DNA of 64,000 nt from Bacteroidota bacterium (GCA_027592025.1 JAQCIQ010000004.1:1-64000); one strand, 5' to 3'; numbered from the stretch's first letter, positions 1-7,670 are shown. Numbers and translations are program-made. Notes: generated by a model not told the origin, from the letters alone.

Positions 1-10
1 TGTTACAAAT

Positions 11-45
11 AAAAAAAACGGCTACACTATAAAAGTATAACCGTT
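11..45 (-). terminator. Hairpin plus T run in repeat copy A
   Basis: The arms 17-28 and 34-45 form a 12-bp stem with two mismatches and a 5-nt loop. On the minus strand the stem is followed by eight T, typical of a Rho-independent terminator. The plus-strand side has only TTTTAT, so the minus orientation, the same as the tRNA-Asn gene, is favoured. Confidence 0.6.
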
Positions 46-102
46 TTATCATTATAAGTAGCTCCCCCTATTATAAAAAGTTGCAACATAATTTCTTCTT
101 TT
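11..102. repeat. 92-bp direct repeat, copy A
   Basis: This copy matches 1767-1858 in the same orientation with about five differences. It contains a hairpin (17-45) and the 9-mer GCTCCCCCT (61-69), which is also the antisense of the tRNA-Asn acceptor end at 13081-13089. Read on the minus strand it runs: acceptor-like AGGGGGAGC, about 15 nt, hairpin, T run. That is the layout of a tRNA 3' end with its terminator. I infer a displaced tRNA tail (att-like site). The repeat is directly visible; its role is inference. Confidence 0.85.
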
Positions 103-130
103 GATGCTAAACTATTAATTTTGAATTACC

Positions 131-138
131 TATTTTTG
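131..138 (+). promoter_or_regulatory. Candidate -7 box TATTTTTG
   Basis: TATTTTTG fits the Bacteroidota TAnnTTTG box and lies 19 nt before the start codon of the FG-GAP lipoprotein gene. No well-spaced TTTG -33 box is evident, so support is moderate. Confidence 0.45.
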
Positions 139-157
139 ATTTAAATATTAGATTTTT

Positions 158-1615
158 ATGAAAAGAGTATTATATCTTTTGTTTATTTTAGTTATTGCAT
201 GTTCAAAAGAAACTGATATAGTTTCGGGGTCTGAATTAACCTTTACAATAACTATAATTGCTGGTGAAGGAGGCACAGTAAGTTCTCAAGGAGGTGTTTT
301 TCCTCAAGGTTCAGAAATAAGTATAGAAGCTATTCCAAATTCAAATTATGCTTTTGATGCTTGGTCTGATGGCTCAACTGATAATCCAAAAATAATTTTA
401 GTTACCGCAGACATCTCTTTTACTGCTAATTTTATTTTTAATTGTATTAATAATGCACCGCAAATTGATTTACATAAATCATCATATGATTTATTTGACA
501 TAAAATACCCATTAATGCCATCAGGTAATATTAATATGGATATGTCTTACTGGTTAGGTGAAGGCTGGGAATATGGATTCGGAGGTGCTTTTGTTGATTA
601 TAATAATGATGGAATATTAGATATTGTTGGTTATAGAAATAACTACGACAATTATGTTGATTACCCTCAAGGCTATACTGGTTATGATAGAAAACAACTA
701 ATAAGATTTTTTATTGGAGACTGTAATGGAAACTTTACACCTGACACTCAGAATGACAATATATATTATGGTTTAGTTCATGGACGTAAATTTCTTATTG
801 GAGACTTTAATAGTGATAATTATGTAGATTTCTTTTTAATTGGACATGGTTACGATAAACAACCCTTTCCTGGTGAGTTTAATAAATCTTTGATTAGTAA
901 TGGAAATGGGGGTTATTTAGAAACTGATTATACAAGTTTAGAGTCTTTTTATCATGGTGGTTCTTCAGGAGATTTTGACAATGATGGTGATTTAGATGTT
1001 TTTGTTACAGATGCAGGTAGAGGAAAAACTGTAATTTTTGTAAACAACAATGGAGTTTTTTCTCCAACAACCGATTTAATAGATCAAAACCTCATGGGAG
1101 GGATGTACAACGCAGAGTTTTATGATGTTAACAAAGATGGTTTTCTTGATATTATTTGTGGAGGGCATGATTGGACCGGTAACGTTAATAGTTATGACAA
1201 TACTCCTTTAATCATTTTTGGAGACGGAAATAATTATGTTGGAAATGAAACTTTACGACTTCCAGAATCTTCAATTAATGGTCAAGGAATAGTGACTGAT
1301 TTCAACTTTTATGATTTGGACGGAGATAATATTGAAGAAATTATTTTAACTCGTACAGGTGATAATCAAACAGATGCTAATAACTTTTACAATGGCTGGT
1401 CAATTCAAATTCTAAAAAAATCAGCAACTACTTATACTGATCAAACAAATAGTTTTATTAATAATTCTTATGATTCGACAGGTCCATGGATTAGATGGAG
1501 TCATTTTCGCGATAAAGATAATGACGGTAAAGTTGAGTTTTTTAACACAGGTTATCCTGGGTCATCGGATTATCTTGAATGGGAATTAAACGCAGGATTT
1601 TTATCCAGACAATAA
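158..1615 (+). CDS. FG-GAP/VCBS repeat lipoprotein with InlB-B-like domain
   Basis: A 485-aa surface or periplasmic lipoprotein: an N-terminal hydrophobic stretch ends in the lipobox VIAC (Cys15). Residues ~28-92 resemble the divergent InlB B-repeat (AGEGGTVSSQGG ... AWSDG). From ~145 on there are about six Asp/Asn-rich loops of the FG-GAP/VCBS type, such as DYNNDGILDI, DFDNDGDLDV and DVNKDGFLDI, which in known families bind calcium in a beta-propeller. A role in adhesion or glycan binding is inference. It is the only gene between the two copies of the 92-bp repeat and is AT-rich like the rest of the island. Nothing suggests truncation. Confidence 0.8.
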   Translation: MKRVLYLLFILVIACSKETDIVSGSELTFTITIIAGEGGTVSSQGGVFPQGSEISIEAIPNSNYAFDAWSDGSTDNPKIILVTADISFTANFIFNCINNAPQIDLHKSSYDLFDIKYPLMPSGNINMDMSYWLGEGWEYGFGGAFVDYNNDGILDIVGYRNNYDNYVDYPQGYTGYDRKQLIRFFIGDCNGNFTPDTQNDNIYYGLVHGRKFLIGDFNSDNYVDFFLIGHGYDKQPFPGEFNKSLISNGNGGYLETDYTSLESFYHGGSSGDFDNDGDLDVFVTDAGRGKTVIFVNNNGVFSPTTDLIDQNLMGGMYNAEFYDVNKDGFLDIICGGHDWTGNVNSYDNTPLIIFGDGNNYVGNETLRLPESSINGQGIVTDFNFYDLDGDNIEEIILTRTGDNQTDANNFYNGWSIQILKKSATTYTDQTNSFINNSYDSTGPWIRWSHFRDKDNDGKVEFFNTGYPGSSDYLEWELNAGFLSRQ

Positions 1616-1766
1616 ACACCTTATTTATTAATCAATAATATTATATTTTCATAAACTTGCAAAAACTCTATGGGTGATATATAAAAGTTCGATATTTTGA
1701 TAGAGTTATCTCGGGAACAAGACTTTGTTAGTGTTAGAGTCAAAACCTTGCAGAAACCTTGCGGAA
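1616..1766. other. Non-coding stretch between the FG-GAP gene and repeat copy B
   Basis: I see no gene here. The only internal structure is a short direct repeat, AACCTTGC at 1745-1752 and 1756-1763, just before repeat copy B. Confidence 0.5.
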
Positions 1767-1801
1767 AGAAAAAACGGTTACACTATAAAAGTATAACCGT
1801 T
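1767..1801 (-). terminator. Hairpin plus T run in repeat copy B
   Basis: The arms 1773-1784 and 1790-1801 form a 12-bp stem with one mismatch and a 5-nt loop. On the minus strand it is followed by TTTTTT. It could also stop plus-strand transcription from the FG-GAP gene, as CCGTTTTAT follows on that strand, so it may be bidirectional. Confidence 0.6.
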
Positions 1802-1858
1802 TTATCATTATAAGTAGCTCCCCCTATTATTCAAAGTTGCAGCATAATTTCTTCTTTT
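1767..1858. repeat. 92-bp direct repeat, copy B
   Basis: Second copy of the repeat at 11-102. The 9-mer GCTCCCCCT lies at 1817-1825, again identical to the antisense tRNA-Asn end. Its right edge abuts the decayed end of a Fur-family gene, which suggests that it marks a junction. With copy A it brackets a 1.75-kb unit holding one lipoprotein gene. Confidence 0.85.
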
Positions 1859-1867
1859 AACGATCCA

Positions 1868-2067
1868 CTTAACTTGGACGATATACAATTCTCCTTCCTT
1901 TAAAATACTTAAGTAACGAGTGTAAGTTAGACTGCTTTTTCGAAAGCATTTTCTATATCGCTTAATGTTACAGCAACTTGTTTTTCGGCAAGAAACTTAT
2001 AAATCAATAATCGCATTGCTGTAACTCTAATATTTTTTGAGTCTAAAAATTGTTCTATTTTTTGCAT
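1868..2067 (-). pseudogene. Fur-family repressor, decayed
   Basis: The 46 codons from the ATG at 2067 give a good Fur-type N-terminal winged-helix start (VTAMRLLIYKFLAEK, VTLSDIENAFEKA). The frame then stops (1927-1929) where Fur proteins carry the DRTTLYRTL recognition helix. The following bases still resemble that helix in shifted frames, and the similarity fades near 1868 at repeat copy B. The whole metal-binding dimerisation domain is missing. It is the last gene of a minus-strand metal module, so it probably once regulated the TonB receptor upstream of it. Fur family is clear; the Fur/Zur/PerR subtype cannot be told. Confidence 0.8.
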
Positions 2068-2072
2068 AATTT

Positions 2073-4256
2073 TTAATGTTCTTCGTTACCAAATGGTTTA
2101 ATAATAATTCCTACGCTAAAAATAAAGCCGTCTGTTGGTGCATAAATTTCTGGAAATTCTGGATTTTCGTGTGGTGGTAAAACCAAAGGCGAAAACCTAC
2201 TTTGTCGTCTGTCTGTGAAATTTTCAAAATTCACAAAAGCACTACCAAATTTAAAGTTTCGCATTAACAATAATCCCATTGTGACAAAATCTGTCGTTTC
2301 AGTTCCGTTTGATAAAAACTGCTTTCCTGTATAAAATGTCTCGTAACCAATTCGCCATTTATCAGATTCGTACATTAATACACTTCCTGCGTTATGTTTT
2401 GCTGTCAATGGTTTTTGTGGATTTCCTGCCAAATAGTTCAGTTTCGTGTCTATAAGTGCATAATTTAAAAACCATCTAAAATCTTTATAAGTAAACTTAA
2501 TATTTGTTTCTGCTCCTTTGCTTAAAATTTCGTCAGTTGCATTTTCAAATGCAAACAAACCGTTATTTGTACTATTTAATAACAATCCGTTATTAATCGC
2601 TGTAACATAAAAAAGTTGATTAATGGAAAAACCAATGGTTTCAAATAAACGTGTTTGATAATTGAAATCAAGATTTACACCATAAGAACGTTCTGCTTTT
2701 AATGAAGATTTATCAATGCCAATTATATTTTCAAAATTGATAAATTCAGCCTCTTCTGTAAAAATATCTGGAATTTTGTAGCCTAAACCACCACCAATTC
2801 TGCTTGAAAATCCATTATCATTTTTATAAAGCAAAGAAATTCTTGGAAGCGGAAAAAAGCCAAAATCAGTATTGTAATCTGCTCTTAATCCAGTTTCTAA
2901 AATCCAACTATCGGAAAGGTCATAAATATTGTTAGCAAACAAACCGTAAGTGATGTCGGTTTGGTCACGTTGCAAAGTTGCATTATCATTTTCATCAAAG
3001 TTGGAAGTGTATAAATTTGCTCCAAAAATCCAATCCGCTTTTGAAGTCTCTCTTTGATAAGTGATTTCCGTAAATGTGTTGGTTTGTTTACCATCAAAAT
3101 TGAAATCGGGAATCGTTAAATTTCTATCGAAAAAGGATACACTATTTTTAATGCTCAAAGAACTAATAGAATCTATTTGAGTTTTGTAAACTGCTTGACT
3201 ACTCAATCTTTTTGAAATGTTTTCCTCTGTATATTGATGAATTCCATTTTCGCCACTTTCTATTTTAGTAATGTCTCCACCAATTCTATCGTCATAAGTT
3301 CCGTTTAGACCTAACCAAAACGTAGTTTTGTCAGAAGGATAATAAAAGAATTTTGGATTAAATGAAATAGATTTAGTTTTTGGTAAATTACTAAAACCAT
3401 CATCTTCTGGGTCATAAGCTTTTTGATAGTGACCAGAACCGTAAAGCGAAATACCAAACTTTTCATTCCGTTTACTGTAAAATACATTTGCAGTACTTCC
3501 CAACGCTTGTGTTTGCGTAAGCATAATATCTAAAGCAGGTTCTTCGTCTGGTGTTTTTGATACCATATTTATTAAACCTGCAATTGCTCCACCACCATAA
3601 AGTGTAGATGAACTTCCTTTAATAATTTCAAATTGTTGCAAATCTAAAGGTGGAATTTGTAAAATACTCAAACCACTTGAAAAGCCTCCATAAAGTGGAA
3701 ATCCATCTCTCAAAAGTTGTGTGTAACGACCATCGAGTCCTTGAATTCTAATATTTGTACTTCCGCTACTTAAAGAGGTTTGTTGCATTTGAATTCCTGT
3801 GCTTTCACGTAGAACCATAGAAATATTGGTTGGATTCATAATTGCTTTTTCTCCCATTTCCTCAACTCCAATAAATTCAATTCTTGTTGGAATTTTTTTT
3901 ACGGTTCTTGTACTTCTTGAAGATTGTAATACAACTTCATCCAATTCGTTTCCACCGCTTTTTAATTTGAAAATCAAGTCTGAATTACTTGGGATTTGAA
4001 TAGTTGTCTTTAGAGTTTCAAAGCCTAAAAAAGAAACTATGATTATATGTTCGCCATTCGGAATTTCGTTAAAAGTTGCAATTCCGTCAAAATCGGTTAC
4101 TGCTCCTTTTTCTAATTCCTCAAAATATACTGTTGCTCCAAATATTGGCTCGTTTTCGGATTCTGAAATTACTTTTATTTGTATATCAGATGTTTGTGCT
4201 TTAGCAGAAAAGCACGTTATAATTGTGAGCATTGCGCTCAATATGTATTTATTCAT
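2073..4256 (-). CDS. TonB-dependent outer-membrane receptor
   Basis: 727 aa, full length for the family. Order: signal peptide (1-20, ending FSAKAQ), CarboxypepD_reg-like beta-sandwich (~23-105, with the typical GATVYFEE and FDGIATF), plug domain (~120-235), then a 22-strand-type barrel ending in an aromatic-rich strand (FIFSVGIIIKPF). It would import a substrate, probably a metal complex, through the outer membrane using TonB energy. It lies 52 nt after the DUF6660-like gene, downstream of a truncated metal transporter and upstream of a broken Fur gene; this supports a metal role but does not prove it. The substrate is unknown. Confidence 0.9.
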   Translation of the reverse strand: MNKYILSAMLTIITCFSAKAQTSDIQIKVISESENEPIFGATVYFEELEKGAVTDFDGIATFNEIPNGEHIIIVSFLGFETLKTTIQIPSNSDLIFKLKSGGNELDEVVLQSSRSTRTVKKIPTRIEFIGVEEMGEKAIMNPTNISMVLRESTGIQMQQTSLSSGSTNIRIQGLDGRYTQLLRDGFPLYGGFSSGLSILQIPPLDLQQFEIIKGSSSTLYGGGAIAGLINMVSKTPDEEPALDIMLTQTQALGSTANVFYSKRNEKFGISLYGSGHYQKAYDPEDDGFSNLPKTKSISFNPKFFYYPSDKTTFWLGLNGTYDDRIGGDITKIESGENGIHQYTEENISKRLSSQAVYKTQIDSISSLSIKNSVSFFDRNLTIPDFNFDGKQTNTFTEITYQRETSKADWIFGANLYTSNFDENDNATLQRDQTDITYGLFANNIYDLSDSWILETGLRADYNTDFGFFPLPRISLLYKNDNGFSSRIGGGLGYKIPDIFTEEAEFINFENIIGIDKSSLKAERSYGVNLDFNYQTRLFETIGFSINQLFYVTAINNGLLLNSTNNGLFAFENATDEILSKGAETNIKFTYKDFRWFLNYALIDTKLNYLAGNPQKPLTAKHNAGSVLMYESDKWRIGYETFYTGKQFLSNGTETTDFVTMGLLLMRNFKFGSAFVNFENFTDRRQSRFSPLVLPPHENPEFPEIYAPTDGFIFSVGIIIKPFGNEEH

Positions 4257-4308
4257 TGAAAATGTAAATATTAATTAACTTTAAAATTTTGACTTTTAGT
4301 CGATATTT

Positions 4309-4626
4309 TTAGCTAATTAATTGTGGCGGTTGCCAGATATTGGAATGAAAGTTAAATCTGTAGATTGATTGATAGACAGATAATATTTCTGTAGAGATTT
4401 GATTATTAACACCTAATTCAAAAGTTTGAATTGGTTCATATGTAATTGCGATTCCGCAACAATTACAAATACAAGTTATTGGACAAGTAGCATCACTATC
4501 GTTTTGATGATTGTGTTCAGCAGATATTTCTTCTTGGTGTTGGTCTTCAGTATTATTTCCGTCAGAACAAGGTTTGATTGACAAACCAAGAATTAATAAT
4601 GATAGTATGATAGTTATAAATTTCAT
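4309..4626 (-). CDS. Small His/Cys-rich secreted protein, DUF6660-like
   Basis: About 105 aa from the ATG at 4626. A GTG two codons upstream overlaps a promoter box and is less likely. It has an N-terminal hydrophobic signal, an acidic His-rich stretch (EDQHQEE, EHNHQNDSD) and a Cys cluster (CPITCICNCC), suggesting metal binding. Proteins of this shape sit beside TonB receptors in Bacteroidota metal clusters (DUF6660, from memory of the family). It directly precedes the TonB receptor gene on the same strand. Function unknown; metal sensing or binding is inference. Confidence 0.75.
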   Translation of the reverse strand: MKFITIILSLLILGLSIKPCSDGNNTEDQHQEEISAEHNHQNDSDATCPITCICNCCGIAITYEPIQTFELGVNNQISTEILSVYQSIYRFNFHSNIWQPPQLIS

Positions 4627-4631
4627 TGGCA

Positions 4632-4639
4632 CAAAGATA
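4632..4639 (-). promoter_or_regulatory. -7 box TATCTTTG before the DUF6660-like gene
   Basis: TATCTTTG on the minus strand ends only 5 nt before the ATG at 4626, so the transcript would be nearly leaderless. It overlaps the alternative GTG start and so favours the ATG. Confidence 0.55.
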
Positions 4640-4676
4640 AATAAATTTCAATGCAATGGTGTTGCAAAGTCATTTC

Positions 4677-5123
4677 TTAATTCTGTTTTGGGTTTCGTTT
4701 TTTCTTAATTAAAGTTCCCCCTACGGCAAACAAACTAATTCCGTAAACGAAACTGTCGGCAAGCATATCTAAACTGTCGGCAACAAGTCCCATTGACTTA
4801 GAGATAATTCCTATTGTTATTTCAATTATGAAAAACGTAAAATTTATAGCAAGTACAGACCAAAGTAGTTTTTTTTGGTTTGAATTTTCTTTAAATTCTG
4901 TTTGGTCAGTTTGTTCGGTCGAGATTTTCTTTCCGCCTAAATTTAGTTCGATAATAGACTTTTCGATTTGGTGAATTTCTCCGCAGTGAAAAACAGTCAA
5001 TTTTCGGTTGAGAATATCAAATTCTAAATTTGCAATACTTGAGATCCCGTCTAATTTCATTCGGATTAGATTTTCCTCTGATGGACAGTCCATTTTGGTG
5101 ATTTCAAATATTGTTTTTTTCAT
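4677..5123 (-). pseudogene. HMA-CDF cation transporter, 3'-truncated
   Basis: The 148-aa product starts with a heavy-metal-associated-like domain (ITKMDCPSEE, one Cys) at ~1-70. It continues into the first two membrane segments of a cation diffusion facilitator, including the metal-site motif ADSLDMLADS. It then ends abruptly after FAVGGTLIKKKR; relatives are longer and have further helices. The loss falls just before the DUF6660-like gene, so an internal deletion is likely. It follows the decarboxylase-like gene by 28 nt on the same strand. Transport is doubtful; a residual metal-binding role cannot be excluded. Confidence 0.75.
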
Positions 5124-5151
5124 TCGATTTGTTTGTTTTCAGACGATAAAA

Positions 5152-5853
5152 TTACTTTGAAACTTTTATGGTAACGTTAGAAGAATTAAAGTCAAGTTCA
5201 TCGATATGCCCCAATACTTGACGATCGTCGGAAATAAAGTGCGCATGGAAAAAACTATCATGATGGGTGAAAACAGCCTTATGATGGCGAGAAAAGAAAC
5301 CAATTAAAGATCCGCTAATACCATTCAACTCATATTGAGTTAATCCTTGGTGAGCTTCATCTGGTGATGACACTTGCTTACCCTCAGGTAAATTAACACT
5401 ATGAAGTTTCATTTTATTAAAAACCCCATCAATACGTATCAACAAAGGTTGGTCATAATTTTTATAAACTGAATCAATCTGTTCTTCTATTTCTTTTAGC
5501 GAGTAATTATCAAGAGTAAGTTCAACAACTTTTAAATCACTATTTGTGCTGTATACAAAAAAGGGAGCCCTGACTGAGGGGATTTTAGTTACCTGATGAG
5601 AAACACTGTCAATAACCTTCGATACATATGTTTGTCCTTCAAATACTACTATTTCTCCCTTCAAAAACTCAATAGGTCCTAATCCATAGGTTTCCTTGTT
5701 ATTTAATGAATCTGTTGCAATCTTACCTTTTAAATCTCCTTTCCACATCACATCTCTCATTTCACCAACAACCTTTATAGAGGAAGTGTTAGTCGATTTA
5801 GTACATGAGACAAACAGAAGCACGCAAAAGATGTAAATAATATTTTTTAACAT
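5152..5853 (-). CDS. Acetolactate decarboxylase-family lipoprotein
   Basis: 233 aa with a lipoprotein signal (lipobox FVSC, Cys17). The rest matches the alpha-acetolactate decarboxylase fold: GLGPIEFLKGEIVVFEGQTY early, and GSLIGFFS ... FHAHFISDDRQVLGH late. The family's zinc ligands are His residues of the HxH and the downstream GH, all present here. Classical enzymes turn acetolactate into acetoin in the cytoplasm. A lipid-anchored form would act outside the cytoplasm on an unknown substrate. It is 28 nt upstream of the truncated metal transporter and may share its transcript. Family confident, reaction uncertain. Confidence 0.75.
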   Translation of the reverse strand: MLKNIIYIFCVLLFVSCTKSTNTSSIKVVGEMRDVMWKGDLKGKIATDSLNNKETYGLGPIEFLKGEIVVFEGQTYVSKVIDSVSHQVTKIPSVRAPFFVYSTNSDLKVVELTLDNYSLKEIEEQIDSVYKNYDQPLLIRIDGVFNKMKLHSVNLPEGKQVSSPDEAHQGLTQYELNGISGSLIGFFSRHHKAVFTHHDSFFHAHFISDDRQVLGHIDELDFNSSNVTIKVSK

Positions 5854-5999
5854 GCTGTAAAAATATTAAAAACGACTTTGATGAACAGTTTATCGAAGAT
5901 GTTTTGGATTTTGTGGATAATATAAAAAACAATGGTAGAGAAACTACTTCAGGTGTAAAACTGATTTTTAGAGAAAATTCTGGAAAATTTATTTTTTAA
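5841..5999 (+). pseudogene. 3' remnant of an unknown ORF
   Basis: An open frame without a usable start codon ends at 5999. Its last ~45 codons read like protein (DEQFIEDVLDFVDNIK, then GVKLIFRENSGKFIF). The left end runs into the start region of the decarboxylase-like gene on the other strand. I take it as the tail of a truncated gene. No family recognised. Confidence 0.35.
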
Positions 6000-6044
6000 A
6001 AAACTTGAGTTTTTACAAAAAATCCAGAAAAATATTCGCTCAGG

Positions 6045-6125
6045 TCATTGCCCCCCTCTACAGATACCAAAAAAAGAGGTATTTAAGGGGGGATACGGCA
6101 GGGAGTGCTGCAGGGAGGTCCCCCA
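6045..6125. other. GC-rich hairpin and short repeats, possible origin or element end
   Basis: A sharp GC-rich patch in AT-rich DNA. CCCCCC (6051-6056) and GGGGGG (6087-6092) enclose an inner stem ATACC/GGTAT (6064-6068/6078-6082). The 8-mer GCAGGGAG occurs twice, 12 nt apart (6098-6105, 6110-6117). Such structure can mark an oriT, a replication origin or an element end; the sequence does not decide. It lies in the 436-nt gap between the decarboxylase-like gene and the resolvase gene. Between 6126 and 6212 I see nothing. Confidence 0.4.
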
Positions 6126-6212
6126 CGGTATGATCCTTCACCAATTTTAGTCGGCAAAATCCATTAATCACAATAATAGCGTACACTTTAATTTATGAGT
6201 GTTTTGATAGCG

Positions 6213-6291
6213 ATAAAATATAGGTTTTATGCTGCATGAGGGGTGTGGCTGCTATAATTTTAGGGTATAGATAGGTAAACCTTAAAATTAT
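6213..6291. promoter_or_regulatory. Inverted repeats before the resolvase gene, res-like
   Basis: Two imperfect palindromes: ATAAAA-N6-TTTTAT (6213-6230), and a 12-bp inverted repeat with one mismatch whose arms are 6254-6265 and 6280-6291, overlapping the resolvase ATG. Serine resolvases bind paired 12-bp half-sites next to their own gene, so this could be a res site and operator. It is inferred from position and symmetry only. Confidence 0.4.
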
Positions 6292-6895
6292 GAGTATTTC
6301 AATATTATATACAAGAGTTTCGAGTGTAGATCAGAAAACGGATCGACAAAGAGTAAAAGAGGATGAATTTGATAAAGTTATCGAAGATAAATGTTCGGGA
6401 GCCATTCCAATTTTTGAAAGACCCGAGGGTTCAACCCTAAAAACCCTTATAGATCGACAATTGATCAAGTCAATTTCTGTTTGGCAAATTGATCGTTGCG
6501 GTCGTGACCTTAGAGATATTATAAATTTTATTCATTACACCACTGAGAGAGGAATCCCTGTAAATTTTTTATCGCAAGGTCTATGCACACTCAATGAAGA
6601 CAAAGAGGAAAATCCGATCTCTAAAATGATAATCTCAATTCTTGGAGTGGTTGCTGAAATGGAACGAAAACTTTCAAAAGAACGTCAACGTGAGGGTATT
6701 GAGTTGGCTAAATTAGATCCAACAAAATATCTTGGAAGAAAACCAGGTTCTAACGAAGATCCAATTAAGTTTTTATCAAAACCACAAAATAAAAAGGCGT
6801 TAGACTTACTAAGAAAGGGATATAAAAACATTGAGGTTGCTAAGATCACGGAGCTTCATGTGAATACCATCACTAAAGTTAAACGACATTTATAA
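6290..6895 (+). CDS. Small serine recombinase (resolvase/invertase type)
   Basis: 201 aa, the usual resolvase length. The catalytic domain (~1-135) shows YTRVSSVDQ with the nucleophile Ser near position 10, the arginine region QIDRCGRDLRD and the helix AEMERKLSKERQ. The C-terminal ~45 residues form a helix-turn-helix (KKALDLLRKGYKNIEVAKIT). It would resolve or invert DNA between short sites; a res-like palindrome overlaps its start. The stop codon shares one base with the next ATG. It is distinct from the large recombinase at the other end of the element. Confidence 0.9.
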   Translation: MSISILYTRVSSVDQKTDRQRVKEDEFDKVIEDKCSGAIPIFERPEGSTLKTLIDRQLIKSISVWQIDRCGRDLRDIINFIHYTTERGIPVNFLSQGLCTLNEDKEENPISKMIISILGVVAEMERKLSKERQREGIELAKLDPTKYLGRKPGSNEDPIKFLSKPQNKKALDLLRKGYKNIEVAKITELHVNTITKVKRHL

Positions 6896-7344
6896 TGGAC
6901 ACCTTTTTTACTATTTACTTTATTGTTGTTGGGGTATTATTCACTCTAAATCTGATATCTGTGCTAATTAAATTCTTTACTGCTGATGGTGAAGACTGGC
7001 AATTTCAGTTGGCAGAGGATGTATTGAACTGGTGTCTAATGTTGTATCCAATTAGAAAGAGAAAACCACTTCTTACTTTGGTTGAGGGTAAATCTAATCT
7101 TGCGGGGGAATATTGTTTCTACAACAATACAATCACTATTTACAGAGATAACAATGTCATACGTAGAGAACTAATCAATACCGTCATCCATGAGTATTTT
7201 CATTATTACCTGATTACATCAGAGTCAAAATCAAAACTCTACCATGATCAATTGGAACAATTCTCATTAACGCAACACCCACAGGAAATTCTATGTAACA
7301 CCATGGGTGAAACCCTCACAAAGGTCTATTTGAAAAATAATTAA
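6895..7344 (+). CDS. Membrane-anchored HExxH zincin-like protein
   Basis: 149 aa. One N-terminal membrane segment (~4-26) is followed by a soluble part with HEYFH at 99-103, the zinc-metalloprotease HExxH pattern, preceded by a hydrophobic turn (INTVI) as in real zincins. A third ligand might be His118 or Glu131; this is not certain. The ATG overlaps the resolvase stop by one base, so translation is probably coupled. Target unknown. Small zincins occur in many mobile elements; no specific family is recognised. Confidence 0.6.
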   Translation: MDTFFTIYFIVVGVLFTLNLISVLIKFFTADGEDWQFQLAEDVLNWCLMLYPIRKRKPLLTLVEGKSNLAGEYCFYNNTITIYRDNNVIRRELINTVIHEYFHYYLITSESKSKLYHDQLEQFSLTQHPQEILCNTMGETLTKVYLKNN

Positions 7345-7366
7345 AAACTGTGGTTAGTTCACAAAC

Positions 7367-7394
7367 GGCACAATACCCCAACAGTCATTGTGCC
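7367..7394. repeat. 8-bp perfect inverted repeat after the zincin gene
   Basis: GGCACAAT at 7367-7374 and ATTGTGCC at 7387-7394, separated by 12 nt. It lies between convergent genes, so it may act as a weak terminator, though no T run follows. Confidence 0.45.
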
Positions 7395-7456
7395 AATTAG
7401 ATTGCAAACCAAATCCTGATTCATCATATCAAGACCTAAACTTAAGATCATAAGAA

Positions 7457-7645
7457 CTAAAGTTCATCGATCAATTCCAGAATCTCTTTTTTACGACAAG
7501 ATTTATCATTAATTCTAAACAGAGAACGATTAATCGATTCTCTTATAAATTGTGATTTGGATTTTTTCTCTTTTACTAATGTTTCCAAAAGTGTAATGTA
7601 TTGATTGGGAGTTAGCCGCAGTGAAATCATAACGTCTTTTTTCAT
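7457..7645 (-). CDS. Ribbon-helix-helix (CopG/Arc-like) DNA-binding protein
   Basis: 62 aa. A short beta strand (MISLRLTPNQY) is followed by two helices (ITLLETLVKEKK, SKSQFIRESINRSLF), the ribbon-helix-helix layout. Such proteins repress their own promoter or help relaxases and partition systems. It is transcribed away from the 164-aa gene, and the shared upstream region holds palindromes (7671-7710) that are good operator candidates. No toxin or relaxase gene lies beside it. Fold fairly clear, role open. Confidence 0.7.
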   Translation of the reverse strand: MKKDVMISLRLTPNQYITLLETLVKEKKSKSQFIRESINRSLFRINDKSCRKKEILELIDEL

Positions 7646-7670
7646 ATCTGAATAGGTTTAATAATAAATA

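Noticed and set aside
11-1858. Integron attC sites in the 92-bp repeats
   Set aside because: No integron integrase is visible and the paired core sites (GTTRRRY/RYYYAAC with L and R boxes) cannot be laid out; a tRNA-tail origin explains more.
7457-7645. Toxin-antitoxin pair with the RHH protein as antitoxin
   Set aside because: No small toxin-like gene adjoins it in the same operon; the neighbours are convergent (zincin) and divergent (164 aa).
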